A DNA stretch of 64,000 bases from Marinimicrobium alkaliphilum (GCF_003259155.1 NZ_QGMQ01000004.1:310001-374000); one strand, 5' to 3'; shown: positions 9,063-19,979, counted from the stretch's first letter. Notes: generated by a model from the sequence alone, not told the origin. Program-made: numbers and translations.

Positions 9063-9982
9063 GGGCTCACCACATCCACGGCATTGAGCAGTTGGGTCAC
9101 CAGGGCGTGTTCGCCGCTGTCGCCCCAATTGGCCGAGGGTGTAATCCGATGCGTGACCACGGCGGGCACCAGCGCCTGAATATCTTCCGGAATCACAAAG
9201 CTGCGGCCGTGAATATAAGCCCAGGTCTTTGCTGCACGCAACAACGCGAGCGCACCCCGGGGGGAGAGTCCGATGCTGAAGTCGCTGTCGTGACGGGTGT
9301 AATGAATCAGCCGTTGAAGGTAATCGATCAGGCTATCCGACGTTTTGATCCTGGCGATGGCCGCTTTGATCTCCGGCAGTTGCTCGGGCTTGAGCAGTGG
9401 CCGAATCGCGCTGACCTGGGCGCGCGGGTCGCCGCCGGTAAACAGGCGTTTTTCGGAGGCCGGATCGGGATAGCCCAAGCTGATACGCATCAGAAAGCGG
9501 TCGAGTTGCGACTCGGGCAGCGGGAAGGTGCCCATTTGGGACTGAGGGTTTTGCGTGGCAACAACAAAGAAGGGATCGGGCAGTGGCCGGGTTTCCCCCT
9601 CAATACTCACCTGCCCCTCTTCCATCGCTTCCAGCAGCGCGCTCTGGGTTTTGGGCGTCGTGCGATTGACTTCATCGGCGAGCAGTAATTGGGTAAAGAC
9701 AGGCCCCGGGTGAAAACGGAAGCGGCTGGTGTCGGTGTCAAACACCGACACGCCGAGAATATCCGCGGGCAGCATATCACTGGTGAACTGAACCCGCTGA
9801 TAACTCAATCCCAGCACCTGGGCCAGCGCGTGCGCGAGGGTGGTCTTGCCCATACCGGGCAGGTCCTCAATCAGCAGGTGGCCATCGGAGAGCAGGCAGG
9901 TCAGCGCCAACTTGATCTTTTCTTCCTTGCCGTAGAGAACATCGCCGATTTCGGCCACTACCGCCTGAATATTATCGCGCAT
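9050..9982 (-). CDS. MoxR-family AAA+ ATPase
   Basis: A 310-residue AAA+ ATPase. Walker A is GMGKTT (43-48), Walker B is LLADEVNR (100-107), and the sensor region is ATQNP (142-146). A C-terminal winged or lid domain includes GLSPRGALALLRAAK. MoxR proteins are chaperone-like ATPases that act with DUF58/VWA proteins. The gene overlaps the DUF58 gene and starts 35 bp after metZ, so the trio may be read from the same long transcript as the purF-metZ genes. Confidence 0.92.
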   Translation of the reverse strand: MRDNIQAVVAEIGDVLYGKEEKIKLALTCLLSDGHLLIEDLPGMGKTTLAHALAQVLGLSYQRVQFTSDMLPADILGVSVFDTDTSRFRFHPGPVFTQLLLADEVNRTTPKTQSALLEAMEEGQVSIEGETRPLPDPFFVVATQNPQSQMGTFPLPESQLDRFLMRISLGYPDPASEKRLFTGGDPRAQVSAIRPLLKPEQLPEIKAAIARIKTSDSLIDYLQRLIHYTRHDSDFSIGLSPRGALALLRAAKTWAYIHGRSFVIPEDIQALVPAVVTHRITPSANWGDSGEHALVTQLLNAVDVVSPCAT

Positions 9983-10017
9983 GAATCGCCGCCTTCTGAT
10001 GGATTCCCGGGGGTAAA

Positions 10018-11211
10018 TTACAAGCTCGACAGCCCTCGCGTCAGGTCTCGTTGCAAATCGCTGAGCGCCTCAAGACCGACAGCCACCCGAATCAGATTGT
10101 CACCGATACCCACCTCGGCACGCTGCTCCGGTGTCAGGCGACCGTGGGTCGTGGTGGCCGGATGGACAATCGTGGTTTTGGCGTCACCGAGATTGGCCGT
10201 CAGCGACATCAACCGGGTCGCGTCTATCACCTTCCAGGCTTCGGCCTGCCCACCCTTCACGGAGAACGACAGAACGCCGCCGAAGCCCCGTTGCTGTTTA
10301 CGCGCGAGCGCGTGCCCCGGATGCTCGGGTAGCCCCGCGTAGTAGACACGCTCAACGCCAGGCTGTACCTGCAACCATTGCGCCAGCGCCAGGGCATTGC
10401 TGGAATGGGCATCCATGCGCAGGCGCAAGGTTTCCAGCCCCTTGAGAAAGACCCAGGCATTGAAGGCGCTCAAGGTCGGCCCGGCGCTGCGAATAAAGCC
10501 CAAGACCTCGTCGACCAGCGCCTGACGCCCCGCAACCAAGCCGCCCAGGCAGCGACCCTGGCCATCGATATACTTGGTGGCGGAATGAATCACCAGGTCT
10601 GCGCCAAAGCGCAGTGGTAATTGGAGCGCCGGTGTACAAAAGCAGTTGTCGACCACAAACAACGCCTCGCGCTGATGGCAAAGATGGGCCATACGCTCAA
10701 GGTCAACCACCTCACACAGCGGGTTGGAGGGCGTTTCGACAAACAGCATCCGGGTTTTGGGCGTAAATGCAGCCGCCACCGCCGCCTCATCAAGCGGATC
10801 GACAAAGGTGACATCGACGCCAAATTTGGTCATGTACTTGCTCAACAACACCGTCGTGGTGCCGAACACACTGCGCGAACAGATCAGGTGATCGCCCTGT
10901 GCCAGGAGCGCCATGCAGGTACTGAGGATGGCCGCCATGCCCGAGGCGGTCGCCACCGCCGACTCGGCGCCTTCGAGCGCCGCCATGCGCTGCTCAAAGG
11001 CGCGTACAGTGGGGTTGGTATAGCGTGAGTAGACGTTGCCCGGCTGCTCGCCAGAGAAGCGATCGGCGGCCTCGCGGGCACTACCGAACACATAGCTGGA
11101 CGTTAGAAACAGGGCCTCGCTGTGCTCGCCCTCGGCCGAGCGCACCTGCCCGGCGCGCACCGCCAGGGTATCCAGTTCTGCGCTTGCCAATGGATCGTCC
11201 GGATGGTCCAT
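10018..11211 (-). CDS. metZ: O-succinylhomoserine sulfhydrylase
   Basis: A 397-residue PLP-dependent enzyme of the Cys/Met metabolism family. The Schiff-base lysine is K213 in HSATKYIDGQGR, with YSRYTNPTV near 61-69 and a TSSYVF N-terminal segment. MetZ combines O-succinylhomoserine with sulfide to give homocysteine, a direct route to methionine. Position directly after purF (12 bp) is the standard place for metZ in pseudomonads and relatives, which supports MetZ over cystathionine gamma-synthase. Confidence 0.93.
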   Translation of the reverse strand: MDHPDDPLASAELDTLAVRAGQVRSAEGEHSEALFLTSSYVFGSAREAADRFSGEQPGNVYSRYTNPTVRAFEQRMAALEGAESAVATASGMAAILSTCMALLAQGDHLICSRSVFGTTTVLLSKYMTKFGVDVTFVDPLDEAAVAAAFTPKTRMLFVETPSNPLCEVVDLERMAHLCHQREALFVVDNCFCTPALQLPLRFGADLVIHSATKYIDGQGRCLGGLVAGRQALVDEVLGFIRSAGPTLSAFNAWVFLKGLETLRLRMDAHSSNALALAQWLQVQPGVERVYYAGLPEHPGHALARKQQRGFGGVLSFSVKGGQAEAWKVIDATRLMSLTANLGDAKTTIVHPATTTHGRLTPEQRAEVGIGDNLIRVAVGLEALSDLQRDLTRGLSSL

Positions 11212-11223
11212 GATCTTCCTGCC

Positions 11224-12759
11224 TCAGTGACTTTCGGCCGCATCGTTGTGCAGCCCTATCAGCGTCGCTTCAGGACGCTCGGTTTTGCGCCCGACTTTGG
11301 CCTTGGCCACGTCGTTACGCGCGGCCTCCAGTCGGTCGAGATAAATTTGATCGACATCGCCGGTTACATACTTGCCATCAAAAACGGCACAATCGAAATG
11401 CGCGATAGTCTCATTGCCCTCTGCCGAGGCCGCCACCAGGTCTTTCAGGTCTTGATAGATCAGCCAGTCGGCACCTATCTCCTGACAAATTTCCTCTTCT
11501 GTGCGCCCGTGGGCAATCAACTCTTTCGCTGACGGCATGTCGATACCGTAGACATTCGGATACTTGACCGCCGGCGCCGCTGAAGCAAAATAAACTTTTC
11601 GGGCGCCAGCGTCCCGCGCCATCTGAATGATCTGTTGGCAGGTGGTACCGCGCACAATAGAGTCGTCCACCAGCAACACATTCTTACCGCGAAACTCAAG
11701 CTCAATGGTATTGAGTTTCTGGCGTACAGATTTTCGGCGCTCTTGCTGCCCGGGCATAATAAACGTACGCCCGATATAGCGGTTTTTCACCAGTCCCTCG
11801 CGGAACTTGACATCCAGACCGTTGGCCAGGGCCTGACCTGCCACCCGGCTACTGTCCGGAATGGGAATCACCACGTCGATATCGTGATGAGGCCGCTCGC
11901 GCAAAATTTTCTCGGCCAGATTTTCACCCTGACGCAAGCGCGCCTTGTAAACGGACACACCGTCCATAATGGAATCCGGGCGAGCAAAATAGACATGCTC
12001 AAAAATACAGGGGCTCAGCTCGGCGTGATCGGCACACCGGCGCTTGTGCAACTGGCCGTCACTGGTGACAAAGATCGCTTCGCCGGGGGCGACATCGGCA
12101 ATCAATTCGAAACCGAGCACATCGAGGGCGACGCTCTCGGACGCCACCATATACTCGACGCCTTTGTCGGTGTCGCGCTTGCCGTACACCAACGGCCGAA
12201 TGCCGTGGGGGTCCCGAAATGCTACCAATCCGTAACGGGCTACCAGTGCAACCACGGCGTAACCGCCCACGGCGCGGCGATGAACGCCGGCTACGGCGGC
12301 AAAAATATCGTCCTCGGACGGAGTCAACTGACCGCGCAATTGCAGCTCATGGGCAAAGACGTTGAGCAGGACTTCCGAGTCCGAGTCGGTGTTGAGGTGC
12401 CGCAAGTCAGTCTTAAACAGATCCTCCGCCAATTGCTCGGCGTTGGTGAGGTTACCGTTATGGGCCAAACCGATACCGTAAGGCGAGTTCACGTAAAAAG
12501 GCTGAGCCAGCGCAGGACCGGAACTGCCCGCCGTGGGGTAGCGCACATGGCCGATACCCATGTTGCCCACCAGCCGTTGCATGTGCCGAGTGCGAAACAC
12601 ATCCTTGACCAGCCCAGTGCCTTTCTGCTGCGCCAGTGTGCCGTCCTGACAGGTCATAATTCCCGCCGCATCCTGGCCGCGGTGCTGCAAAATCGTCAAC
12701 GCATCATAAACCTGCAAGTTGACGTCGCTTTTACCGACGATACCAACCACACCGCACAT
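11224..12759 (-). CDS. purF: Amidophosphoribosyltransferase
   Basis: The first committed enzyme of purine synthesis, transferring glutamine nitrogen to PRPP. The N-terminal glutaminase begins MCGVVGIVG, so the nucleophile is Cys2 after Met removal; this fixes the start at 12759, not the ATG six bases upstream. The PRPP site reads [13 protein letters not shown]. The length of 511 residues matches the family. The C-terminus carries a [12 protein letters not shown] tail of no known role. It lies 49 bp after cvpA, the conserved cvpA-purF pairing, and 12 bp before metZ. Confidence 0.96.
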   Translation of the reverse strand: MCGVVGIVGKSDVNLQVYDALTILQHRGQDAAGIMTCQDGTLAQQKGTGLVKDVFRTRHMQRLVGNMGIGHVRYPTAGSSGPALAQPFYVNSPYGIGLAHNGNLTNAEQLAEDLFKTDLRHLNTDSDSEVLLNVFAHELQLRGQLTPSEDDIFAAVAGVHRRAVGGYAVVALVARYGLVAFRDPHGIRPLVYGKRDTDKGVEYMVASESVALDVLGFELIADVAPGEAIFVTSDGQLHKRRCADHAELSPCIFEHVYFARPDSIMDGVSVYKARLRQGENLAEKILRERPHHDIDVVIPIPDSSRVAGQALANGLDVKFREGLVKNRYIGRTFIMPGQQERRKSVRQKLNTIELEFRGKNVLLVDDSIVRGTTCQQIIQMARDAGARKVYFASAAPAVKYPNVYGIDMPSAKELIAHGRTEEEICQEIGADWLIYQDLKDLVAASAEGNETIAHFDCAVFDGKYVTGDVDQIYLDRLEAARNDVAKAKVGRKTERPEATLIGLHNDAAESH

Positions 12760-12808
12760 AAGCACTCACCTTTAATACTGCTACTTGATTTACTGTGGCC
12801 GCTCGAGC

Positions 12809-13306
12809 TTACTCGAACAGCGAGACAAAAAACTGGCCAATATCATACGCCAGGTTGCGCGCCCAATCCTCGAACGCCAAAAAGTGTGGAATCAACGTCG
12901 ATTCCTGCCACCAACCGTCCTCGTTGACCGGAATCAGCGCGGGCAACAGAATCAGCAGTGCCATCACGACCACCAGACCCCTGGCGGCGCCAAAGACTAC
13001 ACCGAAGAGCCGGTCAGTGCCCGACAGGCCGGTCATGCGCACCAGTTCACCGATCAGGTAATTGACCATGGCCCCCACTACCAGCGTCGCGGCAAACAGC
13101 GTCGCGAAGGCCACCATTTCACGCACAGAGGGAGTTTCGATCAGATCGACCAACAGAAGAGACAGGCGCTCGCCAAACAGCATCGCGACAATAAAGGCGA
13201 CTGCCCAGGTCACCAGAGACAGCGCTTCACGCACAAAACCCCGTTTCAGGCTGATAAGGCTGGATAACAGCAGAATCCCGAGTATTGCCCAGTCCGCCCA
13301 ATTCAT
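12809..13306 (-). CDS. cvpA: CvpA family membrane protein
   Basis: A 165-residue inner-membrane protein with four predicted helices: about 5-22, 28-45, 60-85 and 100-120. It begins MNWADWAILGILLLSSLISL, typical of CvpA, which is linked to colicin V export and envelope stress in E. coli but whose true function is unclear. It precedes purF by 49 bp as in most gammaproteobacteria. The acidic, aromatic C-terminus is unremarkable. Confidence 0.92.
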   Translation of the reverse strand: MNWADWAILGILLLSSLISLKRGFVREALSLVTWAVAFIVAMLFGERLSLLLVDLIETPSVREMVAFATLFAATLVVGAMVNYLIGELVRMTGLSGTDRLFGVVFGAARGLVVVMALLILLPALIPVNEDGWWQESTLIPHFLAFEDWARNLAYDIGQFFVSLFE

Positions 13307-13395
13307 TGGCAGCGCATCTCCCGCGTTTGTTGAGCGCGCATTTTAGCAGAGCGCTTGCCGGCGGGCATAGTCCGGATCGGCATCAATATCCCCAT

Positions 13396-13983
13396 TTACG
13401 GTTGAAAGCGCACTACCAGCGATTCCACGGAAAGCAGCTGATCGATCGCCGTTTTGGTCTCGAGCGCCTCAGCACGACTGAGCTTGGGACCAATAAACAC
13501 GCGGCTAACCTCACCACTGGCGGTATTTGCCGAGCGGACATAGGCGCGGAAACCTTCGCTTTGCAAGCGATCACGCAGGTCCGTTGCCGCTTGGGCACGG
13601 GAAAAACTCGCCACCTGAACCACCCAGGCAGTCGGTTCGCCCTGTTCATCAAGGCCAGTGGGACTTGCCTCTGTGTCAGGCTCCGGCTCGGACTCTGGCT
13701 CGGATTCCACCGCCTGAGTCCGAGCCTCCGCGAGGGAATCAACCACCGGCTGGTTTTCATCGGCCGAGAGAAACATGGTTTCCGGCTCCGGCGCTGGCTC
13801 CGATGGCGTTGACGGCTGCGCACGAGCAAACTCGCGCGCCTCGATGGCGGGCGGCTCGGGAATACGGGTATCAGTATCGACCCGGTAGGGCTGGTTCTCT
13901 TTGACAAAACTGGGCAGAAAAATCACCGCCAGGGCAATCAGCACAAAGGCGCCCACAAGGCGCTGCTTAAGCTTCTGAGTCAC
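13396..13983 (-). CDS. SPOR-domain cell-division protein (DedD-like)
   Basis: A 195-residue bitopic membrane protein. A short cytoplasmic end (MTQKLKQR) is followed by one helix at about 9-26, a Pro/Glu-rich periplasmic linker (SEPAPEPE, SEPESEPEPD) and a C-terminal SPOR domain from about 115 (AWVVQVASFSRAQAATDLRDRL). SPOR domains bind denuded glycan strands at the septum. Position between folC and cvpA and the topology match DedD. Its start overlaps the folC stop by four bases (ATGA). Confidence 0.88.
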   Translation of the reverse strand: MTQKLKQRLVGAFVLIALAVIFLPSFVKENQPYRVDTDTRIPEPPAIEAREFARAQPSTPSEPAPEPETMFLSADENQPVVDSLAEARTQAVESEPESEPEPDTEASPTGLDEQGEPTAWVVQVASFSRAQAATDLRDRLQSEGFRAYVRSANTASGEVSRVFIGPKLSRAEALETKTAIDQLLSVESLVVRFQP

Positions 13984-15272
13984 GCCTGCTCTCCCTCTCC
14001 AAGTGCTTCACCCCAGGCCAGGGCGTCAGCAACGGTAAAGAATGAGCCCAATACCAACACTCTATCACCCGGTGCGCTCGCTGCCAAAGCCCGAGCGAGA
14101 TTATCGGCTACCGACCCCCCGAGGGTCCGCTCGGCGGCACCGGTCAGGGCCGACGCCAGACGTTCAGGCGCGGCGGCACGCGGGTTGCCGGACAACTCGG
14201 CGAGATACCAACAGTCAATGAGGCCTGTCAACGGCTCGAGCGTGCCCGGGATATCCTTGTCCGCCATCATTGCGACAACGGCCCGAGTACTTCCGTTCAC
14301 CGGGTCGCCCGCCAGTTTGCCCGCCAAATAAGCCGTTGCCGCAGGGTTATGAGCCACATCCAGGACAAGGTCAACACGCTCCGCCAACCGCCAGTCCGGT
14401 CGGTAGTAGCGCCCTGGCAAGCGCAAAGTGCCCAGCGTTTCGCGCCAGCACTCAATGTCGGGCGCCACACCGAGAAGGACCACGGCCTGAATGGCCGCTG
14501 CAATGCTGGCCAAGGGCAACGGAGAGCCACGAAAGGGCCCCAGCACCTGAATGGCTGCACCCGTGGAGGTGTCCGGATACCCACGCCAGTACCAGCTTCC
14601 ATCAGGCTCCTGCTCGGGGACAGCCACCGGCAGCCATTGCGCCCGCGACTGCGACACCGCAGCGCGCAGCCCTTCGGGCGGATCGGGGTCAACACACACC
14701 AACGGACGCCCGGCTCGGGCAATACCGGCCTTTTCGCGCCCTATGGCGTCACGGTCAGCCCCCAACCAGTCCTGGTGATCGAGCGCGATACTGGTCACCA
14801 CGGCGACGTCAGCATCAATGATGTTCACCGCATCCAGACGCCCGCCCAGCCCCACTTCAAGTACCAGGGCGTCGACGTCGTGCTCACGAAACAGCCACAA
14901 TGCCGCCAGCGTGCCAAACTCAAAATAGGTCAGACTCAACTCGGCGCGCGCTTCATCCACCGCTGCAAAGGCGCGGCAGATAGCCTCGTCGTCAACGGGC
15001 TCGCCGTTGATCCGAATACGTTCGCGATAGTGAAGCAGATGGGGGGAGGTATAGCTGCCGACGGACCAGCCCGCCGCCAGCAGCAAGGCCGTGCTCGCGC
15101 TGACACACGAGCCCTTGCCATTGGTGCCAGCGACACTGATGACCCTGGCCCGAGTCGTTGCCAAGGCTAGACGCCTGGCCACCTCGCCGACCCGTTCCAG
15201 GCCGAGATCAATCTCCCGGGGGTGGGCCTGCTCGAGCCAGGTCAGCCAGTCAGCTAGCCGGGTATAGCGCAT
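13980..15272 (-). CDS. folC: Bifunctional folylpolyglutamate/dihydrofolate synthase
   Basis: A 430-residue Mur-ligase-fold enzyme. The ATP loop is SVAGTNGKGSC (46-56), the second metal and ATP segment includes ALDHQDWLG, and the C-terminal domain has VLDVAHNP. It attaches glutamate to dihydropteroate and to reduced folates. Both domains are present at normal length. It sits 9 bp after accD and overlaps the SPOR gene by four bases, the conserved accD-folC-dedD order. Confidence 0.95.
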   Translation of the reverse strand: MRYTRLADWLTWLEQAHPREIDLGLERVGEVARRLALATTRARVISVAGTNGKGSCVSASTALLLAAGWSVGSYTSPHLLHYRERIRINGEPVDDEAICRAFAAVDEARAELSLTYFEFGTLAALWLFREHDVDALVLEVGLGGRLDAVNIIDADVAVVTSIALDHQDWLGADRDAIGREKAGIARAGRPLVCVDPDPPEGLRAAVSQSRAQWLPVAVPEQEPDGSWYWRGYPDTSTGAAIQVLGPFRGSPLPLASIAAAIQAVVLLGVAPDIECWRETLGTLRLPGRYYRPDWRLAERVDLVLDVAHNPAATAYLAGKLAGDPVNGSTRAVVAMMADKDIPGTLEPLTGLIDCWYLAELSGNPRAAAPERLASALTGAAERTLGGSVADNLARALAASAPGDRVLVLGSFFTVADALAWGEALGEGEQA

Positions 15273-15281
15273 GCGGGCCGA

Positions 15282-16148
15282 TCAGTTGACAAATTTATGG
15301 GTAAACTTTGCCAGCAAGCCGGCGACTTTATCGCGCATGTCACGGCGGTGAATGATCATGTCGATCGCACCGTGCTCAAGCAAGAATTCACTGCGCTGGA
15401 AGCCTTTGGGCAGCTTCTGACGAATGGTCTGCTCAATAATATTGGGGCCCGCAAAACCGGCACGTGCGCCCGGCTCAGCCGCATTGATATCACCCAGCAG
15501 CGCCAGACTGGCAGATACGCCGCCGTAAACCGGGTCAGTCATTACCGAAATGTAAGGTGTGCCCTGCTGCTTGAGGCGCTCAATCACGGCACTGGTTTTA
15601 GCCATCTGCATCAGGGAAATCAGTGCTTCTTGCATACGCGCACCGCCGGTAGCGGAAAAGCACACCAGGGGGATATTTTCTTTGAGGGCCACTTGGGCTG
15701 CGCGGGTGAAGCGCTCGCCCACCACATAACCCATCGAACCGCCATGGAACGCAAACTCAAAAGCCACAGCCACCACAGGCATACCCTTGAGCTCGCCCTT
15801 CATGGCCACCAGCGCATCCTTCTCACCGGTATTTTTCTGGGCGGTACTCAGGCGCTCTTTGTATTTCTTCACATCCTTGAACTTGAGCCGGTCGATTGGC
15901 TCAACGTCGGTCGCCAGCTCCTCTCGATTCGCTTCGTCGAGAAACATATTCAAACGCGCCCGCGCACCAATGCGCATGTGATGTTCACACTTGGGACAAA
16001 CATCCAGGTTGCGCTCAAGCTCCGGGCGATAAAGTACCGCACTGCACTTGACGCATTTTTTCCACAACCCTTCCGGGACTTTGCTGCCACCGCCACGTTT
16101 GGCATCAGAACGGACCACATTGGGGACAATCTTTTCCAACCAGCTCAT
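15282..16148 (-). CDS. accD: Acetyl-CoA carboxylase carboxyltransferase subunit beta
   Basis: A 288-residue subunit that, with AccA, moves the carboxyl group from carboxybiotin to acetyl-CoA for fatty-acid synthesis. The N-terminal zinc ribbon is intact (C32, C35, C51, C54), followed by the crotonase-like core with [12 protein letters not shown] and [12 protein letters not shown] start at [10 protein letters not shown] (16148); an in-frame ATG 39 bases upstream adds a low-complexity stretch foreign to AccD. It lies 74 bp after trpA. Confidence 0.96.
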   Translation of the reverse strand: MSWLEKIVPNVVRSDAKRGGGSKVPEGLWKKCVKCSAVLYRPELERNLDVCPKCEHHMRIGARARLNMFLDEANREELATDVEPIDRLKFKDVKKYKERLSTAQKNTGEKDALVAMKGELKGMPVVAVAFEFAFHGGSMGYVVGERFTRAAQVALKENIPLVCFSATGGARMQEALISLMQMAKTSAVIERLKQQGTPYISVMTDPVYGGVSASLALLGDINAAEPGARAGFAGPNIIEQTIRQKLPKGFQRSEFLLEHGAIDMIIHRRDMRDKVAGLLAKFTHKFVN

Positions 16149-16222
16149 TGATCTATTTCTCTCTGCTTCGGATGGTCGAGGGGGCACCGCGAGTGCCCCA
16201 ACAAAAAACTCAGTTACTCGTA

Positions 16223-17032
16223 TTATAGGCTATCCAGCCCGGCCCTGATTGACCCGGCAATTTCACCTACGGCAGCGGCTATATCATCGGTCGAAGCCGA
16301 CCCCATAGAGCCCATTTTATCAACCAGGACGCTACCAATCACAACCCCGTCCGCCAGACGTGCAACCGCCTGCGCCGAGGCCGCGTCCTTGATACCAAAA
16401 CCGACGCACATCGGCAGCCCGGTCAGCTCGCCAAACTCTTCAAGCTTGGCCTTGACCGCATCGACGTCCAGATGCCCGGCTCCGGTCACACCTTTGAGTG
16501 ACACATAGTAAAGGAAGCCGCTGGCCAGAGCTGAAATACGGCGGGCGCGCTCGACACTGGTGGTCGGGGCCAGCAGGAAAATATTGTCCAGATTGACCTT
16601 GTCCAGAGCAGCCTTGAACTGCACCACTTCTTCCGGCGGCAAATCCACGGTAAGGAGACCGTCTACCCCGGCCTCGGCTGCAGCATCGGCGACCTGTTGA
16701 TAGCCCATACGTTCAAGCGGGTTGGCGTAACCCATCAATACCACCGGGGTCTCGCTGTTTTGCTGACGAAAGGCTTTGACCAGCTCAAAGGTGCCGCGCA
16801 AGCTGATATTGTGGCTCAGCGCCCGCTCATGCCCACGCTGAATCACAGGGCCCTCGGCCATCGGATCGGAAAACGGAACCCCCACCTCGATAATATCCAC
16901 ACCCTGAGCAACCAGGGCATGCATTGCTGGCAGGGTCGCCTCCGGGTAGGGATCGCCATTAACAATGTACGCAACCAGGGCCTTACGCCCCTGCTGTTTG
17001 GCTTCCGCCATACAACGGCTAATTCGACTCAT
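16223..17032 (-). CDS. trpA: Tryptophan synthase alpha chain
   Basis: A TIM barrel of 269 residues that cleaves indole-3-glycerol phosphate and channels indole to TrpB. The catalytic Glu49 is in [12 protein letters not shown] and the catalytic Asp in TVDLPPEE; the phosphate-binding VCVGFGIKD region is present. I start at ATG 17032 because AAGGAAG lies eight bases upstream. The ATG at 17050 fuses with the trpB stop (TAATG) but has no ribosome site. The trpB-trpA gap is 17 bp. Confidence 0.95.
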   Translation of the reverse strand: MSRISRCMAEAKQQGRKALVAYIVNGDPYPEATLPAMHALVAQGVDIIEVGVPFSDPMAEGPVIQRGHERALSHNISLRGTFELVKAFRQQNSETPVVLMGYANPLERMGYQQVADAAAEAGVDGLLTVDLPPEEVVQFKAALDKVNLDNIFLLAPTTSVERARRISALASGFLYYVSLKGVTGAGHLDVDAVKAKLEEFGELTGLPMCVGFGIKDAASAQAVARLADGVVIGSVLVDKMGSMGSASTDDIAAAVGEIAGSIRAGLDSL

Positions 17033-17049
17033 TGAGCTCACTTCCTTCA

Positions 17050-18294
17050 TTATGAGATGTTGACGCCGTCAACGGTGATACCGTCGAGTGCGGCTACCGT
17101 CAGAATGTCCTTGTCACCACGGCCGGAAAGATTGACCACAATGTGCTGATCCGGGCGCATGGTCGCCGCCAGTTTTTCAGCGTAGGCCAAGGCGTGGCTG
17201 GTTTCCAGCGCCGGCATGATGCCCTCGGTGCGGGTCAGCTTACGAAACGCGGTCAGCGCCTCATCATCGTTGATGGCGACGTAATTGACTCGACCGATAT
17301 CCTTCAACCAGGCATGCTCGGGCCCGACACCCGGATAGTCCAGACCGGCTGATACCGAATGGGTCTCGATAATCTGACCGTTTTCGTCTTCCATCAGATA
17401 AGTGCGATTGCCGTGCAACACGCCCGGCACACCGTCGTTGAGTGGCGCGGCATGGCGCCCGGTGGCAACACCTTCACCGCCGGCCTCCACACCGTACATT
17501 TCAACGCCATCATCGCCCAAAAAGGGGTGAAACAGCCCAATCGCATTGGAACCACCACCGACACAGGCCACCAGCGCATCCGGCAAGCGGCCAGTCTGCT
17601 CCAGACTCTGAGCCCGGGCTTCACGTCCGATCACCGATTGAAAATCACGTACCAACTGCGGATAGGGGTGTGGCCCAGCGACGGTACCAATGATGTAAAA
17701 AGTGTCATCGACGTTGGTCGACCAGTCGCGCATGGCCTCGTTAAGGGCATCTTTCAGGGTCTTGGAGCCTGAGGTCACCGGCACCACTTCGGCCCCCAGC
17801 AACTTCATGCGATAGACGTTGAGCGCCTGGCGCTTGACGTCTTCAGCGCCCATGTAAACCACGCATTCCAGTCCCAGGCGCGCGGCCACAGTCGCACTGG
17901 CAACCCCGTGCTGACCGGCTCCGGTCTCAGCAATCACCCGGCGTTTGCCGGTGAATTTTGCCAGCAAAGCCTGGCCGATGGTGTTGTTGACCTTGTGCGC
18001 ACCGGTGTGGTTAAGGTCTTCGCGCTTGAGATAAATCTGCGCACCGCCGACCTCCCGACTCCAACGTTCGGCGTGGTACAGCGGCGAGGGCCGACCGACA
18101 TAGTAGGCCAGGTCCTTGTCAAACTGGGCCTGAAAATCCGGATCATCCTTGAGCTTCGTGTAAATCGCTTCCAGCTCTTCCAGGGCGTGAATCAGCGTTT
18201 CTGACACGAACCGGCCACCAAACTCTCCGAAATAGCCTTCGGCATTGGGAAACTGGCTGTAATCAACTGCGGAGTACTGCTTGGACTTAGTCAC
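17050..18294 (-). CDS. trpB: Tryptophan synthase beta chain
   Basis: A 414-residue PLP enzyme joining indole and serine. The Schiff-base lysine is K101 in [11 protein letters not shown], and the phosphate loop GGGSNAIG is intact. GTG 18294 was chosen: AGGTGA lies seven bases upstream and the protein then begins [13 protein letters not shown], matching the usual TrpB N-terminus. The longer frame to 18438 would run antisense-like into trpF and is non-conserved. It follows trpF by 16 bp in a trpF-trpB-trpA block. Confidence 0.95.
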   Translation of the reverse strand: MTKSKQYSAVDYSQFPNAEGYFGEFGGRFVSETLIHALEELEAIYTKLKDDPDFQAQFDKDLAYYVGRPSPLYHAERWSREVGGAQIYLKREDLNHTGAHKVNNTIGQALLAKFTGKRRVIAETGAGQHGVASATVAARLGLECVVYMGAEDVKRQALNVYRMKLLGAEVVPVTSGSKTLKDALNEAMRDWSTNVDDTFYIIGTVAGPHPYPQLVRDFQSVIGREARAQSLEQTGRLPDALVACVGGGSNAIGLFHPFLGDDGVEMYGVEAGGEGVATGRHAAPLNDGVPGVLHGNRTYLMEDENGQIIETHSVSAGLDYPGVGPEHAWLKDIGRVNYVAINDDEALTAFRKLTRTEGIMPALETSHALAYAEKLAATMRPDQHIVVNLSGRGDKDILTVAALDGITVDGVNIS

Positions 18295-18310
18295 GTATTC
18301 TTCACCTGCA

Positions 18311-18934
18311 TCAGTTAATTTGCTTTGCTTGCGCAATAAAGGCGTAGACCTTGTCGGGATCCTTGCGACCAGGCGCGGACTCAACACCACCACTGACGTC
18401 CACGGCGCGTGCATGGGTCTGCGCAACCGCTTGGGCAACGTTCCCCGGTGTCAGGCCGCCCGCCAGGACCAGGGGCCGCTCGGCTTCGCGAGGGAAACGC
18501 TGCCAGTCGAAGCTCTCTCCGGTGCCGCCGGGCACGCCCGGGCGGTAAGCATCGAGAAGAATGCCGCTGGCACCAGCATAGCGCGCCACCTCTGCGCCGA
18601 CATCGAGCCCGGGGCGCATGCGCAGCGCTTTCAGATAGGGTCGCTGCCAGCGGGCACAGGCCTCCGGGGTTTCATCACCGTGGAACTGCAACAAATTCAA
18701 TGGCACCCGTGCCAGAACCTGCTCGATAAAGTCGGCCTCGGCATTGACGAACAACCCGACGGTAGTCACCAGCGGCCCCACCGCAAGCGCAATCGAGCGC
18801 GCCTGTTCGAGATCCACACGCCGCGGACTGGACGCATAAAACACCAGACCGATGGCGTCAGCGCCAGCATTCACGGCGGTTCGCGCATCGGCAACAGAGG
18901 TGATGCCGCAGATTTTTACCCGCACCGGATTCAA
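18311..18934 (-). CDS. trpF: Phosphoribosylanthranilate isomerase
   Basis: A 207-residue TIM barrel doing the Amadori rearrangement in tryptophan synthesis. The catalytic general base C9 is in VKICGITS, and the general acid Asp is in [10 protein letters not shown]. It is a stand-alone TrpF, not fused to TrpC as in enterobacteria. truA ends 56 bp upstream in the same direction; this truA-trpF adjacency is usual in pseudomonads and their relatives. Confidence 0.95.
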   Translation of the reverse strand: MNPVRVKICGITSVADARTAVNAGADAIGLVFYASSPRRVDLEQARSIALAVGPLVTTVGLFVNAEADFIEQVLARVPLNLLQFHGDETPEACARWQRPYLKALRMRPGLDVGAEVARYAGASGILLDAYRPGVPGGTGESFDWQRFPREAERPLVLAGGLTPGNVAQAVAQTHARAVDVSGGVESAPGRKDPDKVYAFIAQAKQIN

Positions 18935-18990
18935 AGCCTTGCTCCCACAAATAAAGCGCGGATACTACCAGAAATTCGGCAAAATTGCTG

Positions 18991-19866
18991 CTATTCCAGC
19001 AGCCCACCCACGGGATCTGACAAAAACAAGGGCCCCGGCACAAGCCCCGGCAAGGCCCAGTGGCGCGCGTAGTCAACCGCGACCAAATAGAGCCCGAAGG
19101 GTCGGGCGGTGATGCCACCCGACGTGCGATCGCGCGCGGCCAACACCTCGGCAGCCCAGGACTCGGGCGCATGCCCTGCCCCGACGCTCATCAACACCCC
19201 GACAATATTGCGCACCATATGGTGCAAAAAGGCATTGGCCTTTATTTCTAGTACGATCAGTTCGCCTCGACGGACGATATGCAGGTGCTCGATGCGTCGA
19301 ACCGGGCTTTTCGCCTGGCATTGGCTGGCCCGAAAGGAGGTAAAGTCGTGCTCACCCACGAGCGCCTCAGCGGCGCGGCGCATTTTATCAACGGCGAGTG
19401 TGTGACGGCTCCAGGTGACCTGGTCGTGCAACAGGGCGCAGTAACTGGGGCGGTCAGAGATCAGATAGCGATAGGTACGCGAACGGGCGCTGAACCGGGC
19501 ATGAAACCCGGGCGGCACCTCTTGCGCCCAGCGCACGCTGATACCGTGCGGCAGGTGCGCACGGGTGCCCTGAATCCAGGCTTTCATGGGACGTTGCGCC
19601 AGAGTATCAAAATGGACAATCTGCCCGGTGGCATGCACGGCGGCATCGGTGCGGCCGGCGCACACCAGGGTAATGGGCTCGGCGGCAACCGCTGAGAGCG
19701 CCTGTTCAAGGCTCTGCTGAACCGTAACAACGCCCGAGCGCTGGGTTTGGAAACCGTGAAAAGCGCCGCCATTATACTCTACGGCGAGCGCCACCCGGCG
19801 CATCCCCTCAGGCCAGGGCGTGTCGGGAAAGATTTCGCCGTTGCGTCGGTACTCGGATCGAATCAT
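18991..19866 (-). CDS. truA: tRNA pseudouridine(38-40) synthase
   Basis: A 291-residue pseudouridine synthase that modifies positions 38-40 of the tRNA anticodon stem. The catalytic aspartate is D74 in CAGRTDAAVHATGQ, and HFDT and SFRASQCQAKSP are further family blocks. The first 21 residues before MRRVALAVEYNG are not conserved, so translation may begin at that Met (19803) instead. It is downstream of fimV but separated by a hairpin that looks like a terminator. Confidence 0.93.
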   Translation of the reverse strand: MIRSEYRRNGEIFPDTPWPEGMRRVALAVEYNGGAFHGFQTQRSGVVTVQQSLEQALSAVAAEPITLVCAGRTDAAVHATGQIVHFDTLAQRPMKAWIQGTRAHLPHGISVRWAQEVPPGFHARFSARSRTYRYLISDRPSYCALLHDQVTWSRHTLAVDKMRRAAEALVGEHDFTSFRASQCQAKSPVRRIEHLHIVRRGELIVLEIKANAFLHHMVRNIVGVLMSVGAGHAPESWAAEVLAARDRTSGGITARPFGLYLVAVDYARHWALPGLVPGPLFLSDPVGGLLE

Positions 19867-19924
19867 TGTTTTTAACTGCTAGTAACTTTAACGTTTGGAA
19901 GAGACTCGCTTTACAGGGACTCAG

Positions 19925-19961
19925 AAACAACAAAGCCCTGCACCACAGGCGCAAGGCTTTG
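19925..19961 (-). terminator. Probable fimV terminator
   Basis: On the minus strand CAAAGCC...GGCTTTG forms a 7-bp outer stem (19931-19961) with further partial pairing inside, followed by TTGTTTCT. It lies about 20 bases after the fimV stop and before truA. Confidence 0.6.
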
Positions 19962-19979
19962 CCGGACACTCGAGTCGAG

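Noticed and set aside
18295-18438. N-terminal extension of trpB
   Set aside because: The extra 48 residues overlap trpF coding sequence, lack conservation and would bypass the AGGTGA ribosome site before GTG 18294.
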